Assembly (NCBI GenBank): GCA_905221605.1
Contig: CAJNDS010002384.1
Span: forward strand, 124,001 to 188,000
Source of the DNA: Symbiodinium natans
Lineage: Eukaryota; Sar; Dinophyceae; Suessiales; Symbiodiniaceae
Reading direction: 5' to 3'
DNA: 64,000 nucleotides
Below, in pieces: positions 21,932 through 34,438 of the stretch. Numbering within the stretch: the first letter of the stretch is position 1; each line of letters opens with the position of its first letter. Below the pieces are notes generated by a model, which was given only the letters and a program-made list of their open reading frames with translations, ran no database searches and was not told where the DNA came from. The position numbers and the translations under genes are program-made.

Positions 21932-22783
21932 CTAGGATAGAACAGGCCGCATCTCTGAAACCAAGCCATCCACCGAGTCTAAAATAATTCGATCCAGCAT
22001 CTGCATGGAAGGAGCCCTGATCTTCAGGCTGGCTGAGCTCTCTTTGAAGGATGTCGGGCTTCTCTTTGAAATCTTGACCTCCAGACTTGCACTGGCAGCA
22101 TCCTCAAGGCCTTCCTGCTGCTCTTCCTGCTGCGCTCCTCGTCGACTCCAGAAAGCAATTGGCTGAGCTTGGGCTTCTTGGGCATGCTTCAGGCGCGAGT
22201 CGAGCCACGACTCTTTCGGCTTGGGAGTGCCACTTCCATGTGGAACGTCTTTAGCAGAGTCGAACACAGCAAGCCCTGATCCCGTCGCGGTCTGTGGCAC
22301 ACGGACTTCTATGCAACCACCCTGCTGCACCGTCCAGACTCCGCGCGCATCGCTCGCCCGCCGAGATTCTGCGGTTTGCGCATCCGGGAAGTCCATCCGG
22401 CTGCCCCGGCTGCCCTGGCTGAGGGCGGTCGGTGCGCTCGGTGCTCTTGCCGCTGGCTCGGACGAGCTAGGACGGCTAGGTGCCTTGTTTCGGCTGGATG
22501 GCTCCGGTGGCTCCTTTTCTTCCATTGGCTTCCGGAGATGAACGTAGCGTCCATCTGCTGCGAAGACAGTCGTGATGCGGAACTTCTCGGCGCTGCCTGT
22601 TACCGCGCTATCTGTGAGGGCGCGCTTGGCAGGAAGAGCCCTGAAGGCCCCATCACCGCCAATTACGATTGTGCCAGACTGGCCGAGGCCAGCAACCTGC
22701 AGATCCCCTTGGCTACCCCTGCTCATAATTCTGAGAACCAACCGCTGCGGCAATCCTTTCTTCAAGCGTGCGCAGTCCGGCAT
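21932..22783 (-). CDS. Unidentified 283-codon ORF
   Basis: Longest open frame in this part of the window, on the strand used by the other genes. The first ~90 residues look globular (GTIVIGGDGAFRALPAKRAL, then RITTVFAADGRYVHLRKPME). The middle is Ser/Pro/Ala-rich and probably disordered. A later segment (KESWLDSRLKHAQEAQAQPI) is helical. I recognise no family. The ORF could be one exon of a larger gene, as no clear start context or promoter signal is visible. Confidence 0.45.
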   Translation of the reverse strand: MPDCARLKKGLPQRLVLRIMSRGSQGDLQVAGLGQSGTIVIGGDGAFRALPAKRALTDSAVTGSAEKFRITTVFAADGRYVHLRKPMEEKEPPEPSSRNKAPSRPSSSEPAARAPSAPTALSQGSRGSRMDFPDAQTAESRRASDARGVWTVQQGGCIEVRVPQTATGSGLAVFDSAKDVPHGSGTPKPKESWLDSRLKHAQEAQAQPIAFWSRRGAQQEEQQEGLEDAASASLEVKISKRSPTSFKESSASLKIRAPSMQMLDRIILDSVDGLVSEMRPVLS

Positions 22784-25700
22784 GGAAATTGGTGTTTAAA
22801 GGATCGAACAAATTGCACAAGCAAGAAGAGTACTATCGTAAAGAAGTAAAAAGATCTGAAATGTCTAGGCTCCATCATTCGAGCGTGTGCAAGTTCTGCG
22901 CATGTCCACCTACTGCATGTAGGGGATTCGGGTAGACAGCAGGGGGTTTTGAAGTGGTGGCTGTCAGTTTGCAGAGGCAGAGGAGTTACATGGTGGCAGT
23001 GACCGTTCGGGGGGCCAACGCAAGAGCTACGCAGGCAGTATGCCTTGATCATTTGCCCGACGCGGTCAGGGCTTCAACTGCCGGAGCTAGGCAGCTGTGG
23101 TCCAGTGTGGTCACCGGCCACCCGGCATCTAGAAAGCCACGGAAGTGACAGTAACACGGGCAGCCTCGATGTTCTGCAGACTAGTCGACTCAAGCCGTCC
23201 CCGGATCTTTGATCAGCATAACACTCGCCGCATCAACTCTGACTGCAACTCTGACTCTGACTGCAACTTCCCACTGTGTGCCGGCCTTGTGTTTACACGC
23301 AAAAGCGGTCAAAGCTCTGTGCTCCGCTTTGCCGCGCCCGCACTGAAAACTGTTCTTCGTCCTTCTGTCTTCGGAAAAGGTCTGTGGCCACAAGGGAATC
23401 TGCAGACTCGTGGTGCGCAAGCATTCTCAAGAGGTGGGTCCTACCGAGTGCCCTCATGCGTCTCATGCTCAGGCGATGTGCATGGTCGAGTCTGACCGCA
23501 TGTGCCTTCATCTGCCCTCCACAACGAATATTCAATGAGAACAAATAGGTGTGCACCCGGGATCTCCCGCGCCTTCCCCCGCAGGCGGCTCACCATCCCG
23601 CAGCTCGCTGCTCGCAGGTTCCTGTGGCCGATTTTCTGTGAACTCTGCGGACCTACCGTGCTTTTAAACGCTGTGGGAAAAACAAGGCTGGGAAAGCATC
23701 GAGGTGTCTGCGCTGCTCTTTGAAAGAGCAGGCACCTAAATATGTGTTCTGTTTATTCTCTCCCATTATAGTATATTCTGTTTTATATATTATTTACATA
23801 CATATGTCACAGGATGTCAGAGGTGTACAATATATTCGTGATGATGAGCTCGGGCTTGCGACCAAGCTGCGTCTTCGGCACCTCGCCTGCCTTCGGCGCG
23901 CTGCGTCCTTGCCATGGGTGCGGTGTGGCCAATGTAACCACGCATAGTGGCATGCTCAATGAGGCTTGCAGATCTTGCCAATGCTTCGAGGACATGCAGG
24001 TCTTGCAGTGTCTTGCATGTCCGACATGAAAGAAGTGCAATCACCTTCCCCCACCGCGATAACGGCCGTGCAGCTCTTCTCTACGAGAATCCCACAACCT
24101 CCCAACCCAAGTTCCAAGTGAAGCTAATCTCTGAGACAGTCACCGGCAAGCAACGGCGACAAATGGGCTGCTGGAAGGTGCCTCCTGATCAGGACTGCAT
24201 ATCACTCTATGTCATGTTCTCATTGGCGTCCATCTGCTGCTACCCTGCCGACCTCAACCTGTCGATCTGACCCAGGCACCCAGTCAAAGCTGAAGAGCAA
24301 AGGGGGCCCACGTTTCCCTCAACATCCCTCAGCGTGTTACGTTTCATTGCATGGGCTGCAAGGACTCGCTTGCAAAGGCTTACTACATCCAGGTTCATGT
24401 GCGTGTGGCCTGCTTTGACATGTGTGATGCTTCGATAAGCTGCTGGCAGTCCGTCTATACACTGTCTACACAAGCACTTGGAGTCAACCGGTCTGCTCAG
24501 TCAGCATGGCATCACTTTATGAGCAAGACCCCTTCCCCGCCCAGCAAAAGAAATCCGGCACAAGTGTATACTTTCCTGTCTCAACCTTCGGCTGACGATT
24601 GGCTGAGTTCAGGACCTTGTCGGCTCCTCGGTCAGCGCCCGTAGACGATGCTCAAGGTATCGGGCCTCATGCCACGTAAAGCTGCAGCTCATCATATTGT
24701 GTCATCGCCGGTGTGTGAGTGACCAGCACACAATGGCTAAGCCCCGGGCCCAGGCTCGGCTCCTCTTGTCGTTAAGCGGCGGGAGCGATGCGAACGGCGC
24801 AATGTACGTCTCCATCGAGGGCTAAACTCTAAGACTAGCTCAGCCGCACGGCATGAAGTTCTTTTTAAGGGAGTCGGCGTGACTCTTGACCGGCTAGAGC
24901 ATGTGATGTTGGGGTCGGAGTTGGAGTCAGAGTTGGCTATGAAAGGCTTGTGGTTTCCGAAGCTACTCCTCGGCTTCCGGTCGGGAAGCCGGGGTCACGG
25001 GAGCCAGTGCATTTCGACACCAGCGTTCATCGTAGGATAACCGGCAGTCCTCGTCATAGTGCGATAATGGGATAAATGCACTGGCAGTCCGAGTCTTCGG
25101 TGAGACGCGAGGGTGAAACACGGAAGGCACTCTTCAACTATCAGGTCCTTGCAAGAATTTGGGCCCTTGCATAGAAAGGTAGCGTGAAGCTCCTGTGCAG
25201 CTTCTATTGGGGATATGTGAATAAACTCCAGCCCGCTCTGAGGAAAACTGTCAGCGCATGGTATTCCTCGTTATGCACAGGACTGGGACCCACGAGTTTC
25301 AGCTCGACTCGTGCCTGGTTTTGAGAGAAAAAAATGACGTGAACCGTGAGCCAAATGACACGCGCACGGACATACAAGCCACACGCTACACGTGGACACC
25401 AGGTCCTCCCTTATCTGTGAAAGCTGTGCGAAAGCCACCAGAAAGGCGTGGCTCTGCAGCACGCGAGGTTCCTACACATTCATCCACATCACATCATGGC
25501 AAGGTCGGATCTGAGCTTCCAAGCAAAGTCTTCGTCACAGGGCTCCGTCTCCAGCACGGATACGGACCACGCAGAGTCCTGGACTTCATGCCATGCAACG
25601 CCCTACTCCAACATTCCTACCAGTAGACTTCAGTATCCTAATAGCCCAGAGCTCGTGCCCGGCCAAGACAACCTGCTGGCCGAAGCCAAGACCCAGCGGC

Positions 25701-27535
25701 TGTCCGGAAAAAGGCTCTTGATGGTCTGCCGAGTGACCTAGCTGCTCAAGCTCTGTACAGTACAAGGTTTCTGGCTGGTCTTCCGCCGTGCAAACGAGCT
25801 GGGAGACTGGCACTGAAAGGTGGCGGATTGATGCGGTTGCCTATGCAACACACAAGAACGGCGGACAAGCTGCCAAGAAAAGGATCGGGGCATATGCAAA
25901 CGGAGCCAGCTGCACGTGAGTAGGGCAGCTTGTTCTGGTCGTACTGAACAGCCTCTCAGCGAAGCATCAGCATGTGGGCATCGAGATGTTGTCCAGCCCG
26001 CGGTTTCGTGGCAACCATTGTTACCGTACTCGGGGCCCCTGCTACCAAAAGGATCCTGCCACCTGCATTTCGACCACGGATGACAAGTCGACAAGAACTT
26101 CTCTTGAAATTCCCGTGGCCAGGCCTACACGCAGCAAGGCTGACAGGCCATCTGCATACCTTCAGCTATCTTTCCAGTCCTATACCCACCGATCTGCACA
26201 TTGCAAGGCAGGCGACAAAGCATGCACACAGCTTTCTTTTTTGCCCGCCAAGCACGAAATACATCTGGGATCGCGGTCGCACGGCTTCATCCTCGTATTA
26301 GGCATGAACCATCCTCATCTTCAGGGGAGCTTTCGGCTTTTCCGGATTCCTCGCCCTCGGAACGACCCCTCAGAACCTCAACCTGCTTTGCAGCAACATC
26401 CCAGGCTCAAGGACTATCTATAGGCCGTGGCAAGATGAAGCCCACCATCCATGATGCTCAACAGTCAGTGCTTCAAACGCTTCAGCATGAAGAAGGAAGC
26501 AACTCCTGAGCGCGGTGGCTATGGCTGTGGCCCTTACGCATAGTAGCTGGACAAACTGCGAATCTCTTGCATCTTGCGGAAGATGTTGCCAGCACAGGCT
26601 CTGCTTGCGAACTGTTCTGATGACGTGACTGTTCTTTTCGCACAAACTCTTTTCGAACAGGCACTTATTGAAGGTTCACACGCTGCACGCTGCTCTATAA
26701 ATTACTGCACTGAGGGTAAGGATATGGGAGATCATTTGCAGCTAAGACCATGACTTGCTAGCCGCTAGCCAAACTGTGCTGAAAGGCAGATGCATGACTT
26801 AGAGCGCGCTGCGGAAACTGATGATGAGGTACTGGCTTACAAACTGCTGCCAAAGATCTTCCGGAATCTCAGGCAGCCCGTCCAATGTCGGCACAGGGCA
26901 ATGAGGAGGATGCTTGCCTCGGCTGTTGTTGCCGGCTCCAGCCTTTCAGGCACTACAATCCGCGATAGACTATAGTCTACCCGAGCACTCTTGCCGAACG
27001 AGATGCCCCAGTCATGTCGAAGAAAATGCGCACAAGGCTCGTAAGCGAATAGCCGCCTAGGCCACAGGAGGACCCGCCCAAGCAAGTAGCATTTAGCATA
27101 CTACACTCTGAAACTTAGACCACCGTACACCTCTACAGGACGCAAAAGGCCATGCAGGCCAGGATGCACATGGTCTGCCGGATCCTGCTGCATTGCCTGC
27201 GAAGCCCAGTAAACATCAACCCATAAGCTGAACAAGTGTCAGCAGTGTTGCCGCGGTGTAGACGACTTTAAAGCCAGACATGAGGTTGGGACGTTCGCCA
27301 GCTCCTGAAAGCTGCAGGCCGACAATCCTTGTAATTCGGCAGCTCGAGATGCCTCTATTCCTGGGCTTCTAAAAGAGTTGATAAAGGCGCGCATGCCCAG
27401 GCAAGGTGCTGCCATGTGCTAGTGTGCTGGTATGCTATAGTGCCCACTCTGCCAGGATGCCACCGTAGAAAGCGCCGCCGGCGATGCCTGGGCCCGAGAT
27501 CCTGGATCCACAGGTCCAATGTCGCAAGGAAGCAG
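22784..27535. other. Intergenic DNA
   Basis: No supported gene and no large repeat. Small local repeats such as CTCTGACTGCAA at about 23238-23265 are present. All open frames are short and unlike proteins. Confidence 0.5.
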
Positions 27536-28440
27536 CAACACACGTGACAGTTCAACTGGTTAATCTTCCTGGGAATGCCGAACAGAGCAGGTCCAACGTA
27601 GCCGAACGTGGAGTGTGCTGTGGTTACAGCCACCTCGAGCTGGGAGATGCATGGGAGGTTCTTCGGATCGCAGGTGACTTTAAGCAGACATAAGCAGAAG
27701 CATCAGTCTAGGACCGCCAATGAGTCAGGATGCACTGCACGCACGGCCTAGCAGCCAAAGGTCGATGAACGCCGTGAATACATGAGGGACGTCATTGGGT
27801 CGCTTCTTCCATGTCGCCGTCGCCAGTGTGAAGTTGTGGGTCCCGAAGTTCTCCACCATCTGACGGGCAAACTCGTGCCTCAGAACAATATGAGAATCTG
27901 AGTATGTCAAAGGCTCCCCTTCCTGCGCCTGTGCACTTCTGCATGGAACTGAGCACCGGACTCAATTGTGGCAGCAAAGATTTGGGCACCGGATCTGTTC
28001 TCTGAGAGCTTCTGGATGCATCGCGTCCACCATCCTGCACCTTGCGGGAACCTGTTCTGTGCGCAGACATGCAGAGGTGCCTGCTTTGCATCTGCATCAA
28101 AACGCGCAGGTGAGAAGTCGCCGAGGTGGTGCGCAGCCAAGAAGGAAGCCACACGGCGCTCCAGATGCGGAGCCAGGGAGCCAAAGAGCCAGCCGGCAAC
28201 GCGCTTGAAAATGCCCACGTACTGCTGCCTTGTACTTGGTTCCTTTCGGAACCACCGCTCCAAGGCCGGCCGCAGGGCTGCGTTTCGAAAAAGTGCTGGG
28301 ACGAAGTACTGGCATTGATCCCTCAACAGGACGTGCCGGGGGCGGGGTTCTGTGTTGGACTCCATCTCGGCCTGGCGACATGCAGCGCGCACACACACAC
28401 AACCTCCTGGCAGCCTGACATGCACTGCAAAAATGCTCAC
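27535..28440 (-). CDS. Fucosyltransferase-like glycosyltransferase (GT37-like), partial
   Basis: Three exons share motifs with plant-type xyloglucan fucosyltransferases. Exon 1 (about 28380-27957) encodes DQCQYFVPALFRNAALRPAL and a segment around RVAGWLFGSLAPHLERRV, like the QYF...LFxPxxxxW part of the family. A 59-base intron (27956-27898, GT-AG, phase 1) joins it to exon 2 (27897 to about 27735). Exon 2 encodes SHIVLRHEFARQMVENFG and VPHVFTAFIDLWLLGRAC, like the family's segment before TSxWSTFGY. Exon 3 (about 27645-27535) encodes EVAVTTAHSTFGYVGPALFG, the family signature with His in place of the first Trp. Such enzymes transfer fucose from GDP-fucose in the Golgi; the substrate here is unknown. 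I could not find an N-terminal membrane anchor or the C-terminal end, so first and last exons are probably missing from this model. The overall similarity is remote apart from the last motif. Confidence 0.62.
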
Positions 28441-29639
28441 TGAAATACAAATCTTGGTGCCCCTCAGACCTGGTTGGACAAGGCTGGGAAACCACTCAGT
28501 CGGTCGATCAAAGCGTCGCAGTCTGGATTCACGGTGAATTCGTACTCTACCTTACAGACTGCACACATTCATGAGCAAGAGTGGTGCCTGCATGAGAAAG
28601 AGCGGTAACAAAAGCCAACACAACCCAACACACTTAGTGAAAATAATGGAAACTGGAACACTGGAAAAACTCCTTGGCAAGTGTGAAAAGATGCTGCCTG
28701 AGGCCAGTAGCAGTTGCAGTGATGTTGTCGAAGGCAGACGCGTGCAGCGCCCAAGAGCAAATTGTGCCGGAAAGCACTTGCGGGCACCACATGTGCGAGC
28801 CCGGAAAGTCCTCGCAGGAGTCGATTTGCTTGTGGTACTCCAGGGTACTCAAGTGTCTTCGCTAAAAACCCTTGGTGCAAAACCCACCCAGCCAGCAGCA
28901 TCATGAGTGTAGGGGGGTATGAAGGGTCACCTCGGTGCCGAGAGCATCCCCGCATAGGCGCTGCAGTGGGGACAGGGCAGGCGCACATGAGAGATGGGAG
29001 CCAGCGCAGTGGAGGGCACACGGGAATGTAGCCAGGTCCCCACTGCCTCTCCCCTGCAGGATACATTCGGCTCCCGGTCGAATCCCTGAGGCTACGCGTG
29101 TCTACATGTGCTACACCTCCAGGCCTGACTTCTCATTTGCCGTAAGACAAACAGGCAGTATCTGGCAGTCATCCGCAAAAATCCCGCAACATACCCGCAG
29201 TGACTCCTCCTCAGGCAGGGTCCCATCACCATATTGATTTGCCCTGGACCGGGGTCACTGAGTAGCGACCCCCTCCAGGGTACATTTACGCCGCCCCCCC
29301 CCCCCCCCCCCGAGGGTATCCATTTCCCCGAAACACTTCTTAAGGCTGGCCGTGTGCCAATGCATACTTTTGCTTCTGCACCACTTTCCCACTCTGCAAA
29401 AATGCCATTCGGGTAGAAGCGCGCCTGGGCACGAAACCGAAAACCACGACCCAGCAGCATGGCGAGCAAAACCTTGGTCCATGAGCAGAGTGTGAAACAG
29501 AAGACAGCGTCACTACCAAAGAAGCAGATGCGGCTTCGGGCTAGGCGAAGTAGCTTTGTAGCTTCAGTTCCAGAGCTATAGGTTCCTTCTGGTTGCAGAT
29601 AGGACACTGATGACACCAAGCTTAGAAGGTGATTCCCAG
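28441..29639. other. Intergenic DNA with C18 tract
   Basis: No supported gene. A run of 18 C lies at 29294-29311 and causes a Gly run in the minus-strand frame that continues from the ORF at 29640-30150. Confidence 0.5.
29294..29311. repeat. C18 homopolymer
   Basis: Uninterrupted run of 18 C on the plus strand, G on the sense strand of the array. Confidence 0.95.
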
Positions 29640-30150
29640 TCATGCATTGACTGTTTTTCCAGAGCAGAAGTGGCGCAAGGGGCATCCCAAATTCATCGAC
29701 CGCGCAACGTTTCTGAAAGTCTGCGAACACCTTCGTAGCATCTGCAAAAGCCCTATGCTTGGCCTGCAGCAGCTCTTCTCGCAAGCGCTGGCAGTCTGAG
29801 GCTTCCGATGCTTCCGAGGCCTTTGGCAGCTCCAGGCGGCCCTGTCCCGTTTCCACCGTCTGTACCCATCCAGGGCTTGCAATGACCGTCCGTGCAAGGC
29901 TCCAAGAGCCTTTGCCTTGCAACAAGCTCTCCAAGGCACGCCAGAGCCTGAGCATCTTCAGCACGCCATTGCCAAATGGCTTGAAGGGCATGTAGGCCAG
30001 CCGCAATGCTTCAGTTTCTGCCTCCCAAAGATCCACAGCGCCAACTGAAACATGCTCCAATCCAAAGTCCGTCTTCATCCCGCTGGCGCCATCGCCATGA
30101 ATTCGGTGCAGTCGCAAAGAGTGCCCTTCCAGTGTGTCATCAGTCGGCAA
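29640..30150 (-). CDS. Unidentified protein exon(s)
   Basis: The first ~170 codons of a 352-codon open frame look like real protein. They include SLRLHRIHGDGASGMKTDFG, MPFKPFGNGVLKMLRLWRAL and LREELLQAKHRAFADATKVF. Beyond about 29640 the frame degrades and runs across a poly-C tract, so I end the call there. An open minus-strand frame directly upstream (30170-30442) may be a preceding exon; the junction is unclear. I recognise no family. Confidence 0.4.
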
Positions 30151-30442
30151 CGCTGCACCTCGGAATCAATCAGCGGAAGCGGGCGCGAAGTGACTTCCAA
30201 TGCTTCGTACAGCTACTGCTTTCTGCTGCGCCTGCGTCCAAAAGGAGGGCACGAACTCGGGCCAAGGGCGCCGAAAGATACAGGGTGCATGGATCTGTCT
30301 CCATCTTCAAGCTTCCCGTGTGCATTGGATATGTGGCCAGAAGGCGCTGTGCGAGAAGAATCTGGTGGATAGCTCGGAGCAAAAGGGGACGTGCTGTCGG
30401 GATCTCAGACAGCATCAACTCAGAGACACCTGAGAGGGTCAT

Positions 30443-33400
30443 GGGCAGAAAACTGCATGAGTATCAAGGACAGCCTCCCTTTCAACGTACACCCGTAAGG
30501 ATGTGCATCGTAATGTTGCATCAAGGAAGCCTCGTGCTCGCCACAGCAGTTCCAGTTGTGCCAGACATGGGCAGCGCTGGTACCAAGTCAAGTCGTCAGA
30601 GGAGCCCGGTTTTCTGGCAGTGTGTAGAGAAATGTAGAGCAAACTCATCAGTTCAACTTCCAGTATGAAGGTTGAACAGGACCTATGGTGGGGGTCACAC
30701 CACCTGACTCAACCAATGTTCTTTACTGCAGCGCACAACCTAACAGAAGCTACCAGAATCAAAGCTGTCGATCACGGCACATCTCCAGCCTACATGGCTA
30801 GAGCTGACAATTACGGTCCCTTTGTGGATCCTTGTTTTCGTGCGACTCCACAAACCGCATGCAATACAGGCTACACCGGCCTTAGACAACTTCCACATGG
30901 TATCATATGTTACCTGGAATGAGACAAGTGTCAATGCAAACAGAATTTGGTCCGCGAGAAGGACGTCGGGCTTAGAAGCGTTTCCTTGCAAAGCAAAACA
31001 AGCCGACAGGACCTGCATGTAGCAGCTGGATCAGTTCAAGAAGGCTTCCAGAGAGCTATCGGATGTTTCTGCTAGTGACTCTTACTTGCATGGGACGACC
31101 TTGGGAAATGTGCCGAGTGGCGCGAGCTTGGCCAGCCGGCTGCGGCTGCCGAGAATGCCCACATACTGGGGGCCCTCACCCCGGGTGGCACGCAGTCGCC
31201 TTCGCTACGTGCGTCCTTCGCCATGAGAGCACACCACTTAAGATACCAAGCAGGGATGCACAGGCACGTTCTGCTACCAGGCCTTGTCGAGCAGCAAGGA
31301 GCCCGCCAGCTGGAGGTTTGGCTGCAGAAAGATGGGCCAGGCACAGCAGGCATCATAGCTAAGGTGCGCTCGACTTCCCAAGTGGCACTGGGGATGCCAT
31401 CCGACAGAGCCAAGCTTTTCCTGCAACATGCGAAGCCACAGAGGCCACAACGCCAACACTTATGAATGAAGTTTCCGTCCATTTCATGAAGAAGAGATTT
31501 GCTTGACCCTCTCCTCCCTGCCCCTCGGCTTGATAACCACATATGTGTGGCTCCGGCAGCATACGTCAAAGGTGAGGAATGCTTGCCTCGAGAGGCTTGC
31601 AGCTCAGTACTTCAACGTAACGTTGAACCCAACGGTGTGTGCCTATCAAAGCAAGTATAGACTTTGTGTTTGCATGTTTCTTTTGCCACCCATCTGGCAG
31701 TGCTCCACGGGGCTACTGCACGGCATTGGGCTATTGGACTCCTCCAAACCATTCCATTGTCACTCTCAGGAGCCCAGATCTTTCCCAGCACCGCGGGTTG
31801 AGCTGCATCAGCTTGTCTTGAAGCCATGTTTGGGGCAGAACCCCATGAGCTGGGTCTGTCGTCGTCCACCTGCACCGAGCGTTTGGGCAAGTCCGGAGAA
31901 CAATCATGCCTCTCAGTCCGATGATGTCCGATGCCGAAGCGGTCCCCACCTCTTGCTAACAGCGGCTTCATGTGTGTAAGGGACCAGACCGATTAGCAAA
32001 ATGCGCCAGAAGGCCATGGCGCTTCTACGGCACGCTGGCCTGAAACCTCTGTCTTGAGGAGCGCATCTTGACAGGCACGAAAGCTGAACGACAGCAGGTG
32101 TGGTCTGTGTGTGGCGCGCGTCATTCCTCTAAAGCCTCATTCATACAATGTCAAGTTCCGCGCTGCTTCCAAGATTCCGGGGGAAGTGCGACCTAGCAGC
32201 GCCGTGGCTTTGATGCACACAGACTCAAACGGCTGTCAGTTTAAGGCGGCCCAGTGGCCAAAGCATCGCAATCGTAGATGAGGTCAAACCTGACGAAGCC
32301 GGCAGCTTGTGCCCCTGCTACGTGACATGCCAGAAGGTGGCCTGCCATCCCTCGCAAACGTGGCAGCCGCCACAAGTTCGGGTGTGACGTCAAACCTGGC
32401 AACCAGTGTTCCCCGGCTTTGCTGGCCTTGCAATGCCTTGCACGCCTCAAACCTTCCATCAAGCTGTTGACGGACGTTCTTTGACGATGTTTGAAGCTGA
32501 GGCTGAGGCATGTCATCCTCGATGAGGTGCAGCGGAGCATGCTTCCTGCCAAGATTGACCTGTCAAGTTGTGAGATGCCAACTCGCATGCCATACCAAGG
32601 TGCCCAGAACCATTTGAGAGTTTCACTACTTCATACTACTTCACTTCACTAAATGACAGTGGAGTCTACCTATTCAAGGGCACTTCTGCCTTGCCACGCC
32701 ACACTGCCGGACGTTCCGAGTAGTAACCCAGCCTCGGCCGAAGAAGAATGGACCAATCACTGAATTTGCTTCACACTGAACTTTTTTCTCCAAGTAGAAC
32801 TCGGAAGCATTTTTGAGTTAGCAATTGGGGCTGCTACAGCCAGAAAAGATACAGTTCGAGCGTGCTCCAAAGCACCATTAAGTGAGGCCCTGGCCCTCTG
32901 TCGCCCGTCTTGAAGGCTTGACCACATCTGCCAGGCAATAGATGGAGAGCGCGTCCCCCGAATCATGCGTCTCCCCCGTTCTTAGTTTTCGAGGGCGAGG
33001 GTGGTTCTGAAGGCCTCTAGATGGGCCCCAGTCCCAGCCCAGCAATTCCTATAGCAAGTCAGGCTGTCTGGGCCTCCGGTTTCCGAGCGCAGGCACAGCA
33101 GATGTCTGCAAGTGCAAGGCGGGCCTGGGTCCTTCAAACTGTTCCGCAGGGCGGAAAGAAGTCCCTTCCCGCCAGCCTGAAAGTAAAGGCAGGGCCAAAT
33201 GGGAGTCCAAATGTCTGAGTAACTGAACCGCAGTGCATGAACATGTCTCCGCCAAAATGCGGGACAACGTGGCCACAGCCTTGCTCGTCTTTTGTCAGGA
33301 AGGTCTTGGACTTCATTCCCTTCACCTTCTGCAGCCCCATGTGAAGACAGCCGGTAATACACTTATTACATGACGCAAAGCAGGCCGCACAACCCGAGAT

Positions 33401-34438
33401 CGCGACGCGTATTTGGTGCTCTGCCTTGAACTCAAGGATGGCTCGCGGAATGCCCTGGCGCTACGCTTCTTTCTGCCAAGAAATGAACGAAACATGTTGG
33501 CATGAGAATCGCGACGTAGCTTCTCTGAGCCTCTGAGCCGTTTGCTCCCGTCTGGCACCCACTAAATTTGCGCAGGCCTCGACTCCGACAACGCTGAAGC
33601 CAAGCTCGCACAAGTAGGGCCTGGAACGTCAGAAGGTGCTTTCAAGGTGTAGGATGGTGTAGGTTTCCCGTTTCTGCAGCCGGTCTGAAGCCGTGGCATA
33701 TCCACAGACTTGCCGCAGAGCGGCACCAGAACCTCCGGGCAGCAGTGGAGAGGACAATCAGCTCCGTGTATTCTCTTGGATCTCTTGGTGCTTTTTGTTC
33801 AGGTGTCTGATGTCTTTGCATGTCTCCGCTCTATCAGCATTGGCCTTTGTCTCCGCGGGAGCAGAAGACATTCCCTTCGACCTCAGTGCCAGTGGGTAGT
33901 GAATTGCTCCCAGGTACGTTTGTCAGAGTCTTCCTGTAACAAATATAATCCGGTTGGAACAAAAAACAGGAAACCGAGAGCAGGTCCACTGGGCGAGGTG
34001 CTTCTCCAGGTGCGGGTTCACCTGCCAAAAGGCCGTTCTAAGGGTGTGCTGAGCGTGTCGCTCCACACGGCATGGAGTCATAATTGAACCTGTTCGCCTA
34101 ATCCTCCCGCTCAACAGCTATACCCGCACAGTCTGAGCCTAATGGAAGCCTGCGGTCCATGGGCAAGCTTTCTCAGCCCGCCTCTGTCTGGTGAAAGCTG
34201 GGCGAGCTGCCTCAGGCTCCCGAGCAGCCCAGACGACGGCTTCGACTCCCACAGCTCGTGGCAGGGACACTGAAGAAGTGAAGTAGCATACAGTAGCAGC
34301 TGGGACGTGCAACTCTAAACCGTGAGCCCATACATTGGTAAGCCAGCGTAACCTGTAAGAGCAAAGACCCAGGCCAAAGAGAGCACACCCCCACGAAGTA
34401 TAGAAACAATCGAGGTGTCCAAGCAAAGCCCTTCTAGC
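30443..34438. other. Intergenic DNA, one weak cold-shock-like piece
   Basis: No confident gene. At 33134-33340 on the minus strand a frame reads KTFLTKDEQGCGHVVPHFGG then DMFMHCGSV. This loosely resembles the cold-shock domain pattern (KxFxxxxGxGxIxPxxGGxDxFxH). It lacks the usual second aromatic motif FGF and has no neighbouring exon, so I do not annotate it as a gene. A minus-strand frame at about 32300-32500 (GTLVARFDVTPELVAAATF) is also slightly protein-like. Confidence 0.4.

Noticed and set aside
27797-28199. 135-codon minus-strand frame overlapping the fucosyltransferase-like gene
   Set aside because: It is another frame of the same exons. The frame with the GT37-like motifs continues through a phase-matched intron and is preferred.
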